From positions 1-44,487 of the forward strand of contig CALEZT010000234.1 in assembly GCA_937927975.1 (NCBI GenBank): a stretch of 44,487 nt of DNA, read 5' to 3'. This document shows positions 1-6,233 of this stretch, one piece after another; position 1 is the first letter of the stretch, and every line of letters starts with the position of its first letter. This stretch comes from an uncultured Phycisphaerales bacterium (GTDB lineage Bacteria; Planctomycetota; Phycisphaerae; Sedimentisphaerales; Anaerobacaceae). The notes under the pieces were generated by a model. That model was not told the origin of the DNA. It made no database searches and saw only the letters and a program-made list of their open reading frames with translations. The translations under genes and the position numbers were made by a program.

Positions 1-1
1 C

Positions 2-52
2 CGGCGCCCCCCGACATGTACACCCTTTCCCTACCCGACGCTCTTCCGATCT
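2..52 (+). other. Sequencing adapter remnant (Illumina P5/TruSeq) at contig end
   Basis: Aligned by eye to the Illumina universal adapter as I know it, about 45 of 51 positions agree and the last 17 bases (ending ctcttccgatct) are exact. In the frame of the following gene it reads PYPTLFRS, close to the adapter-derived peptide seen in contaminated database entries. Native sequence starts at about base 53. Confidence 0.93.
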
Positions 53-994
53 GCCCGCTCGGAGCTGCAGCGGGATCAGCTCAGCGCGAATAAGGCCGAC
101 CTCGACCTGCAACTGGCCAAGACCGACCTGGATCTTCTGCGGAACTACACGTACACCCGCCAGTTGGACCAGTTGAACAGCGACGTGAGACAGGCGGAGA
201 TGGCCCTGGAACGCGCCAAGCGCAAGCACGCCGCCACGATGGCGCAAGCCACGGCGGAGCTCAAGGCGCGAGCCGCTCGTTTCGAGGACGAGAAGGCCGA
301 GCTCAAGGAGGACGAGGACGAGATCGCCAGTGCGAAGAAATACGCCCCGATCGACGGCATGGTCCTCTATGCGTCGAGCGTCGAGGACTGGCGGGACGAC
401 GAGGACCCGATCAAGCACGGAGCGGTGGTGAACCGACAGCAGGAGATCATCTATCTGCCGACGACCGCCGCGTTCAACGCCGACATCAAGATCCTCGAAG
501 TGAATCTCCGCAAGGTGGCCGTCGGCATGCCCGCGCGGATCATCGTCGATGCGATGCAGGGAAAGGTCTTCTCGGGAAAGGTGGCGCAGATCGCGCCGGT
601 GCCCGACTCGGATCGCTGGTTCACGAATCCGAATCTGAAGGTCTACAGCACCGTGATTGCCCTGGACACGACCGAATCGGCCCTGCGCAACGGCATGAGC
701 TGCCGCGTCGAGATCGTCGTGCAGAGGCACGACGACGTGGTCTACGTGCCCATCCAGGCCGTGACCCGCGTCGGCCGCCAGCCGACGGTGTACGCGGTCG
801 AGAACGGCGTTCTGGTCCCCCGATCCGTCCAGATCGGACTCGACAACAGCCGGTTCGTCCACGTCCTCGACGGGTTGCGCGCCGGCGAGGTGATCTGCCT
901 GGCGCCGCCGCTGACCACCAGCGCCGCCGGACACGGTGAAGGCGAATCCGAGGACGAGACGCCCGACCCGAACCAGGGGGGTGACCGGTCATGA
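53..994 (+). CDS. HlyD/MacA-type periplasmic adaptor subunit, 5' truncated
   Basis: The frame is open from the adapter junction, so the true start is lost at the contig end; 313 residues remain. The first ~85 are rich in Lys, Glu, Ala and Leu in a heptad-like pattern, as in the alpha-helical hairpin of membrane fusion proteins. A beta-barrel-like region follows (around YAPIDGMVLYASSVEDW), then a membrane-proximal domain with AVTRVGRQPTVYAVENG. Such proteins bridge an inner-membrane ABC or RND pump to an outer-membrane channel. The stop overlaps the ATG of the downstream FtsX-type permease by 4 bp (ATGA), which supports a MacAB-like tripartite exporter. The N-terminal anchor or signal peptide is not in the window. 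The substrate cannot be told. Confidence 0.85.
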   Translation, partial: ARSELQRDQLSANKADLDLQLAKTDLDLLRNYTYTRQLDQLNSDVRQAEMALERAKRKHAATMAQATAELKARAARFEDEKAELKEDEDEIASAKKYAPIDGMVLYASSVEDWRDDEDPIKHGAVVNRQQEIIYLPTTAAFNADIKILEVNLRKVAVGMPARIIVDAMQGKVFSGKVAQIAPVPDSDRWFTNPNLKVYSTVIALDTTESALRNGMSCRVEIVVQRHDDVVYVPIQAVTRVGRQPTVYAVENGVLVPRSVQIGLDNSRFVHVLDGLRAGEVICLAPPLTTSAAGHGEGESEDETPDPNQGGDRS

Positions 995-2256
995 GCGCGC
1001 CTTGGCTGCGCGAGGTCCAGCAGGGGATTCTCAACCTCCTGCTCCACAAGTTGCGCTCGTTCCTGACGATGCTCGGCGTCGTCTTCGGCGTCGGAAGCGT
1101 CGTGGCCATGCTCGCGGTCGGCGAGGGGGCCAGCCACGAAGCCCTGGAACGCATCCGCAAGCTCGGCAGCAGCAACATCATCGTGCAGTCCATCAAGCCG
1201 GTCGAGGATGAGTCCAACCGCAGCCGCAACATGCGGACCAGCGTCTACGGACTGACCTACGCGGATTTCGACCGGATCGCCGAGACGCTGCCCGACATCC
1301 GCCGCGCGGTGCCGGTGAAAGTGCTGCGCAAGGAAGGGCAGCTCGACGACCGGACGTTGGACCTGCGCCTGGTGGGCACGACGCCGGACTGGTTCGACCT
1401 GGTCCGCCGCCCGTTGCTCGCCGGACGGACCATGAACGACATCGACCTGGACACGCACGCGGGCGTCGTGGTCCTCACCGAGCACGGGGCCCGCAAGCTC
1501 CTGGCCACGCAGGAGAGCATCGGGCAATCGATCCGCCTGGGCGGCTCTTTTTTCGAAGTGATCGGGATCGTCCAGAGCGAGCCCTCGCAGGGCGGGTCGG
1601 TCCAGACGCCCGACAGCGAGATCGACGCCTATATCCCTCTGACGGTCGCCCGCGGCCGGTTCGGCGACCTGAACACCATCTTCGCGGCCGGCTCCCGCAT
1701 CCGTGAGCAGGTGGAACTGCACCAGATCATCGTCGAGGTCGCGTCCACCGATCGCGTCGAGAACGCCGCGACCGCCATCGAGCACATGCTCAAACGGTTC
1801 CACGATCGCGCCGACTACCGCATGAGCATCCCGTTGGCCCTGCTGCAGGAGGCGGAGGCGACCAAGCGGACGTTCAGCATCGTGCTGGGGTCGATCGCCG
1901 GGATCAGCCTGCTCGTCGGCGGCATCGGGATCATGAACATCATGCTCGCCTCGGTCACCGAACGCACGCGAGAGATCGGCATCCGCCGGGCCATCGGCGC
2001 CAAGCGAAAGCAGATCATCCGCCAGTTCCTCATGGAGACGGTCGTCCTGTCCTCGCTGGGCGGGTTCATCGGGATGCTGCTGGGATTGATGATTCCGATG
2101 CTGATCACGCATTTCGCGGGCATGCCGACGATCGTCACGCCGCTGAGCCTGCTGGTCTCGCTGGGGATCAGCATGGGCATCGGGATCATCTTCGGCCTCT
2201 ACCCGGCCGCCCGCGCCGCCGCCCTGGACCCCATCGTCGCCCTGCGGCACGAGTGA
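991..2256 (+). CDS. MacB-like ABC transporter permease (MacB_PCD + FtsX domains)
   Basis: 421 residues. A cytoplasmic start is followed by a first membrane segment (KLRSFLTMLGVVFGVGSVVAM, residues ~17-45, with one arginine and lysine before it), a large periplasmic MacB_PCD domain (~50-280) and a C-terminal FtsX domain with three hydrophobic segments (~295-405), including GGIGIMNIMLASVTERTREI and the IGIRRAIGAKR coupling-helix region typical of LolC/MacB permeases. No ATP-binding domain is fused and none follows, so the ATPase must lie upstream, beyond the contig end, or elsewhere. The start codon overlaps the adaptor stop (ATGA), so the two are probably translationally coupled. Likely role: mechanotransmission-type export of a peptide, lipid or macrolide-like molecule from the periplasm. 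Confidence 0.9.
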   Translation: MSAPWLREVQQGILNLLLHKLRSFLTMLGVVFGVGSVVAMLAVGEGASHEALERIRKLGSSNIIVQSIKPVEDESNRSRNMRTSVYGLTYADFDRIAETLPDIRRAVPVKVLRKEGQLDDRTLDLRLVGTTPDWFDLVRRPLLAGRTMNDIDLDTHAGVVVLTEHGARKLLATQESIGQSIRLGGSFFEVIGIVQSEPSQGGSVQTPDSEIDAYIPLTVARGRFGDLNTIFAAGSRIREQVELHQIIVEVASTDRVENAATAIEHMLKRFHDRADYRMSIPLALLQEAEATKRTFSIVLGSIAGISLLVGGIGIMNIMLASVTERTREIGIRRAIGAKRKQIIRQFLMETVVLSSLGGFIGMLLGLMIPMLITHFAGMPTIVTPLSLLVSLGISMGIGIIFGLYPAARAAALDPIVALRHE

Positions 2257-2372
2257 TCCCGTCGTGAATCCGCGAAAGCCGACGCGAGGAGCGACCGGGC
2301 AGGATGGACCCGCCTTCAGCCGGCATCGATCGCGTGTGTCGCCCGGCAGGATACCGCGTGAAAGCGGATGGG

Positions 2373-2407
2373 TTCACCACGGAGGCGCGGAGGTCACGGA
2401 GAAGAAG
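2373..2407 (+). repeat. Interspersed 'cacggaggcgcggagg' type repeat
   Basis: A run built on the unit cacggagg/cgcggagg/cacggag lies in the intergenic space after the permease gene. From memory, closely similar text (accacggaggcacggagg) recurs in intergenic DNA of many environmental bacterial genomes. Only one copy is in this window, so the repeat status rests on recollection. No coding role seen. Confidence 0.45.
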
Positions 2408-2500
2408 GTGAATCGGGTGTTTTCAGAGGTGTGTCTCGGCGATTCTTGCCCAATCGGCGTTCATCGAGCAGCGGGACGCTGCGTGGAAGGAGCGCAAATG

Positions 2501-2511
2501 GGGACTGTCCC
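2501..2511 (+). repeat. Short palindrome gggactgtccc
   Basis: A perfect 5-1-5 palindrome between the permease and the next minus-strand gene. It resembles another dispersed short palindrome family of planctomycetes and deltaproteobacteria (from memory). It could also act as a weak bidirectional hairpin between convergent genes, but no T-run follows. Confidence 0.3.
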
Positions 2512-2548
2512 TCTCTCCTGATGTGGAGATAGGTCTTCACAATCCAGA

Positions 2549-2881
2549 TTAGCCGTCATTCACGTCGAAGTGAGCGCGATAGACTGAGTATGCCTCCTGG
2601 ATAAAAGGGCCGGGCACCAGCATTTGCGCTGTTGCTCCTTCGTCAACGCGAATAATGGGAGGTCGACCACCCCAGAACCGCGTGTAATCGTGGGCATGTT
2701 GATTCAGAGACCCCACAGCCGCTGCCAGACCTGCCTTGTTTGAGAAACCGAGTCTCGCAAGAAGGGTCACGTCGATCTGGTATGAGTCACAGTACCCTTC
2801 TGCGTCCATCACCCCTGAGAGTTTCTGAAGTAGTTGCAGGGCATCCTCTCTCAGTTTTAGTCGCTCCATTGGAATTGGCAT
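2549..2881 (-). CDS. Hypothetical protein, 110 aa
   Basis: I do not recognise a family. The chosen start (ATG at 2881, protein MPIPMERLKLREDALQLLQK) has a clear ribosome site AAAGGAG five bases upstream; the longer frame starting at 2941 lacks one. The protein looks helical with a leucine-rich N-terminus (LREDALQLLQKLSGVM), a central stretch resembling a winged-helix or HTH-like fold (VTLLARLGFSNKAGLAAAVGSLNQHA), and a Trp/Gly/Pro-rich C-terminal part (FWGGRPPIIRVDEG). GC is lower than in neighbouring genes, which together with its isolated position hints at acquired DNA. A small regulatory or mobile-island protein is possible but unproven. Confidence 0.55.
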   Translation of the reverse strand: MPIPMERLKLREDALQLLQKLSGVMDAEGYCDSYQIDVTLLARLGFSNKAGLAAAVGSLNQHAHDYTRFWGGRPPIIRVDEGATAQMLVPGPFIQEAYSVYRAHFDVNDG

Positions 2882-3268
2882 CAGTGCTCCTTTCAGTACG
2901 AGAGGCGGACAATCACAAGTATTAGCTTCCGGCGGAGTCATTCATCGGCTTGCGAAAAGGGACACCTTTGATGAAACCTCAGGATTAGAAGGCGATGAAT
3001 TCAGACGCCGCCGGTTCGTCCGGTCCCCCTTGTTACCGGACGACGGGATACTCCTCCTCCGGGCTTGCTCCAACCATCGACTCTTCTGTTCATATCCATG
3101 CGACACCACATAGATCCCATGGACCAAGCCAACGAGAGACACAGCCATTATGCCACGTTTTCAGGAGTTACTGCCTTTCTCTTAAGTCTTACCTGTCTCG
3201 TGTCGATGATAGCACATTAGAGGAGCTATCATGTCAAGGAGTAGGCGAGTAATTGAGGGAATTGAACA
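2882..3268. other. Gene-free lower-GC spacer
   Basis: Divergent intergenic region between the two orphan genes at 2549-2881 and 3269-3913. It should hold promoters for both, but I see no convincing -35/-10 pair, repeat or RNA. The short frames inside it have no usable ribosome sites. Confidence 0.5.
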
Positions 3269-3913
3269 ATGACCACAACTGGGCGGCTTGCAGTACAGGA
3301 AGACCCTCTTTGCAGATGGAAGAGGCTCAGCGTATTCCAGAATGGGTTCCACTACGGTAGTCAGCAATACGCGTTTGAGGACATCGAATACATAGAGTTC
3401 CAGGGCTTCGCGATTAACGTTAGTGTCAATCTTCTCCCTGCCGGAACAGATTATGAAGCCCATCTGAAGATCACGCTGACCGGGGGCCGTGGGACGGTTA
3501 GGGCTGACTTCAATGGCTCGATTACAAAATGGCCCCTTGCCTCTGCGAAAGGAAAGGCAGAACGTGTGTGCGCCGTGTACACCGAGATTGCCCAGCGTAG
3601 CTTCGAGCATAGGATGCGAAAGTACGTTAATAGCCTCAAAGACTATGGCTATTTCATGTACGATGGGGCTAAGTTCTATCCAGATGGTAAGGTCACATCG
3701 GGCCACAAGGAGGGGAAGATCGGTGTTCATGAGCTATGCATGCTCGACAGCACACTTCTGGTACAGATCCCGGGACCAAACGGCCGCCCGGCTGGCCTCT
3801 TTCGGCAAATACTGTCCGGTGATCCGAAAATCTACGTTGAAGTTCAGAAGGACCGTGACTGCTTCGATATGTTACTCCGAACGATGTACGGTCTATCCAT
3901 TACGGACCTGTGA
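3269..3913 (+). CDS. Hypothetical protein, 214 aa
   Basis: No family recognised. ATG at 3269 follows a purine-rich GAGGG about nine bases upstream. The N-terminal half alternates beta-strand-like segments (RLSVFQNGFHYGSQQYAFEDIEYIEF, then INVSVNLL and HLKITLTGG) in a pattern like a PH or GRAM-type beta barrel. The second half (from about residue 100, RSFEHRMRKYVNSLKDYGYF) is more helical and ends with a second beta region (FYPDGKVTSG ... DPKIYVEVQKD). No signal peptide or membrane segment. GC is clearly lower than in the rest of the contig and the gene stands alone, so it is a candidate for horizontal acquisition. It is transcribed away from the other orphan gene at 2549-2881. Confidence 0.6.
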   Translation: MTTTGRLAVQEDPLCRWKRLSVFQNGFHYGSQQYAFEDIEYIEFQGFAINVSVNLLPAGTDYEAHLKITLTGGRGTVRADFNGSITKWPLASAKGKAERVCAVYTEIAQRSFEHRMRKYVNSLKDYGYFMYDGAKFYPDGKVTSGHKEGKIGVHELCMLDSTLLVQIPGPNGRPAGLFRQILSGDPKIYVEVQKDRDCFDMLLRTMYGLSITDL

Positions 3914-4126
3914 CGCCACCTCAAGACTCGCGGCGAATTGGAGGTTCCACGAACGAACTGAAGGTGTCAGGTACATTTTCGGAGAATACCAACGTAACTA
4001 CTTGTCATATAAGAGTTTATGTTGCTGTCTGTGCTCCCTGTCGTTTGGCGTATCATGCTGGAGGCCCCAAGGCGGTAAACTTCGGCGGGAGGCCGCGTGA
4101 AGCGTCTGCGGCGGGACGCCGCGTAG

Positions 4127-4233
4127 AAGCGTAGAAGCGTGTACGCGTGGATGCGGCCTGAGCTATGCCCGGTGGAACCAGTCCGCGCCCGCCCAACACT
4201 TCCACGGTTCCACGGTTCCACGCTTCTACGCTT
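4127..4233. repeat. Inverted repeat with tandem octamer-like units
   Basis: A perfect 15-bp arm aagcgtagaagcgtg (4127-4141) is matched by its reverse complement at 4219-4233 with a 77-bp spacer. The left arm lies in a tandem of gtagaagc units and the right arm follows a tandem of ccacggtt units, so the block is a mosaic of 8-bp motifs. It could fold into a large stem-loop. Confidence 0.7.
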
Positions 4234-4464
4234 GCACTTGTCTCACAAGGATCTATTTCCGGGGTCTCCGCGGCTCTGTGGTGGAAATATCGACGTGATT
4301 TTCAGTTTTTATGAAACATACGCACGTCTTGAGGCGTCTTTCATAAGACAAGGAATCGTGGTGATGGTTCCTGTTGAGTCTCATCTGTTTCTGACGTATT
4401 CTGATGCTCCTTGGGGCTGGGCCCCGAACCCCGGCATTTTTCCCTTTCCGCCAATGGCAGAAGG

Positions 4465-4742
4465 AGTTTCAAGTTGGAAGTGTCAAGTGTCAAGTGAGGC
4501 CAGACATGCGAAACGAAGCCAATTCGGGACAGCGTGGAGCCGGGGCAAGTGTTTTAGGGGAAAGGGGTTATGGCGAGTCAGGTGTGCGGAGAGCCTTGGA
4601 AGAACAAAGCCAATTCAGAAGAAGTTTCAAGTTGGAAGTGGCAAGTGGGACAGGTCGAAGGTCCGAGCCTTCAGACTTCAAACTTCACACTTTACACTTC
4701 ACACCCGGCCGCAGGCCGATTATGCGAAACGAAGCCAATTCG
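4465..4742. repeat. Cluster of interspersed repeats (two perfect repeated words)
   Basis: The 18-mer agtttcaagttggaagtg occurs at 4465-4482 and 4623-4640. A 21-mer beginning atgcgaaacgaagccaatt occurs at 4506-4526 and 4722-4742, with a decayed third copy at 4602-4616. Between them lie caagtg direct repeats and, at ~4672-4706, their complementary form (acttcaaacttcacac). Probable non-autonomous dispersed repeats. Confidence 0.75.
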
Positions 4743-4811
4743 TGGTGTGCGGGCGGGGGCTCTCGGCGTGGCGGGCGGAATTGGGTTCGTTTGTGCAGTG
4801 AAGGAGATGCC

Positions 4812-6233
4812 GTGAGGACGTCGACGGGTCTATGTGGGGTGTGCCGTGCACACCTTCTGATCGTGGGATTGGTGGTGTGCATGGCACACCCTGCGGCTCA
4901 AGGTCGTATGGGTCCTGTCGGTCTCATGGGTCCCATTCTTTCCGCGCAGGGTCCGGCGGCGATTCCTGCCTTTCCTGGCGCCGAGGGGTTTGGAGCGTTC
5001 GCCCAGGGAGGGCGGGGCGGCAGGGTGATTCATGTAACCACGCTGGCCGACTCCGGGCCGGGGAGCTTTCGCGAGGCGGTAAACGCCTCGGGGCCTCGGA
5101 TCGTCGTGTTCGACGTCTCCGGCACGATCAAGCTGGCCAAGAGCCTCTATGTCGAGGAGCCCTATATCACCATCGCAGGCCAGACCGCGCCGGGGGACGG
5201 GATTTGTCTGCGTGATGCGACCTTCGGGGTCGGGACCGACCATGTCGTGATCCGCTACCTGCGGTGCCGGCTGGGCGACGAGGGCCGGGGCGGGGACGCC
5301 ATCAGCATTGGAGCAGGCCGGCACATCATCCTCGACCACTGCTCGGCCAGTTGGAGCTCGGATGAGGTGCTCTCGTCGTCCACAGGCGAGCCGCGTTTGA
5401 GCGATCTGACGGTGCAATGGTGCTTCATCACCGAGGCCTTGAACCCCAAGAACCATGGCTTCGGGTCGCTGATCCGCGGCTGCCAGGGGGCCCGCTACAG
5501 CTACCATCACAATCTCTACGCGCACAATCGCGGCCGCAATCCGCGTCCCGGCAACTACGACGACCGCAACCCGCGCGAGAAAGACCCTGTGGGTCTGCTG
5601 CTGGATTTCCGCAACAACGTGATCTACAACTGGGGCGGGGGACACGCGGGGTACAACGCCGACAAGGAGAGCGTCACGCGGCTCAACTACGTGGGCAATT
5701 ACCTCGTGCCGGGACTCGACTCGTCGCGCAGCGCCAAGGCCTATCAGGAGGGCTCGACGTACAATCGGGGCTGGTTCGCAGGCAACTGGTACAACCATAC
5801 GCTGCCCCAGGACCCCTGGAGTCTCGTGACCTTCGACGGCTGGAACGACCGGCAGGTTTCTCTGTACAAGCAGTCTGAGCCCTTCGAAACCGGACCGATC
5901 GTGACACAGGACGCCCAGGAAGCCTTTCAGGCGGTCTTGCAGTCGGGCGGCGCGAGCCTGCCCCGTCGCGATGCGGTCGATCGGCGGATGGTCGAGGATG
6001 TCCTCAAGGGCACCGGCCGGATCATCAACAGCCAACGCGAGGTCGGCGGCTGGCCCGAGCTGCACGGCGCCGCGGCTCCCCTCGACACCGATGGCGACGG
6101 GATGCCCGACGCCTGGGAGCGATCGCACGGTCTGAACCCAAACGACCCGGCCGACGGCCCTCAGGACCGCAACGACGACGGCTACACGAATGTCGAGGAC
6201 TACCTCAACGGGCTTGTGGCTCGTGACTCGTGA
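4812..6233 (+). CDS. Secreted pectate lyase-like protein (PL1-like beta-helix) with C-terminal calcium-binding-type repeats
   Basis: 473 residues from a GTG at 4812, chosen because AAGGAG lies five bases upstream; the open frame extends further only through repeats. Residues 1-~30 form a signal peptide with hydrophobic core LLIVGLVVCMAHPAA, partly encoded by palindromic repeats, followed by an odd GRMGPVGLMGP spacer. The catalytic region starts at AIPAFPGAEGFGAFAQGGRGG and carries PL1-type features: FDVSGTIKL, AGQTAPGDGICL, HIILDHCSASWSSDE, and a YHHNLYAHNRGRNPR segment with the conserved Arg region. The last ~40 residues (DTDGDGMPDAWERSHGLNP ... NDDGYTNVEDYLNG) are a thrombospondin-3/dockerin-like Asp-rich calcium motif common on planctomycete exoenzymes. 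Expected to cleave pectin-type polygalacturonate by beta-elimination outside the cytoplasm. The 3' end overlaps the opposing hydrolase by 29 bp. Confidence 0.88.
   Translation: MRTSTGLCGVCRAHLLIVGLVVCMAHPAAQGRMGPVGLMGPILSAQGPAAIPAFPGAEGFGAFAQGGRGGRVIHVTTLADSGPGSFREAVNASGPRIVVFDVSGTIKLAKSLYVEEPYITIAGQTAPGDGICLRDATFGVGTDHVVIRYLRCRLGDEGRGGDAISIGAGRHIILDHCSASWSSDEVLSSSTGEPRLSDLTVQWCFITEALNPKNHGFGSLIRGCQGARYSYHHNLYAHNRGRNPRPGNYDDRNPREKDPVGLLLDFRNNVIYNWGGGHAGYNADKESVTRLNYVGNYLVPGLDSSRSAKAYQEGSTYNRGWFAGNWYNHTLPQDPWSLVTFDGWNDRQVSLYKQSEPFETGPIVTQDAQEAFQAVLQSGGASLPRRDAVDRRMVEDVLKGTGRIINSQREVGGWPELHGAAAPLDTDGDGMPDAWERSHGLNPNDPADGPQDRNDDGYTNVEDYLNGLVARDS
4838..4890. repeat. Twin 17-bp palindromes inside the signal-peptide coding sequence
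   Basis: ggtgtgccgtgcacacc (4838-4854) and ggtgtgcatggcacacc (4874-4890) are each a perfect 7-3-7 palindrome and are 16/17 reverse complements of each other. They sit inside the coding frame of the pectate lyase signal peptide, 19 bp apart, on either side of codons for its hydrophobic core. Confidence 0.75.
4908..4936 (+). repeat. In-frame 'atgggtccc' repeat (MGPVGLMGP)
   Basis: A 9-bp-periodic tract (atgggtcct / gtcggtctc / atgggtccc) encoding MGPVGLMGP lies just behind the signal peptide of the pectate lyase gene. The same theme recurs twice within the terpene cyclase gene, at 25821-25853 and 26206-26236. Confidence 0.7.

Larger units (their letters stand above)
3914..4811. other. Repeat-rich gene-free region (about 900 bp)
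   Basis: No supported gene. The part up to ~4100 has low coding character. 4127-4233 is an inverted-repeat block, and 4465-4742 holds at least three families of short interspersed repeats (listed separately). Open frames crossing it are open only because the repeats lack stops in some frames, and their translations (MRNEANS, AKRSQF) are the peptides that commonly mark this repeat in planctomycete databases, from memory. Confidence 0.65.

Noticed and set aside
742..2250. 502-codon minus-strand open frame opposite the permease
   Set aside because: It is rich in Asp, Arg, His and Gln and reads as a shadow of the high-GC permease gene, with no domain or ribosome site.
2264..2521. 85-codon plus-strand frame after the permease
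   Set aside because: It runs through an interspersed repeat, has no ribosome site and no protein-like composition.
2942..3148. 68-codon minus-strand frame between the orphan genes
   Set aside because: No ribosome site; Ser/Arg-rich random-looking product.
4127..4233. CRISPR-like array
   Set aside because: The repeats are only 8-15 bp, unevenly spaced and partly inverted; no cas genes.
4139..4811. Plus-strand frames in the repeat field, including the N-terminal extension of the pectate lyase frame from 4404
   Set aside because: They translate repeats (MRNEANS, AKRSQF). The GTG at 4812 has a proper ribosome site and a signal peptide.
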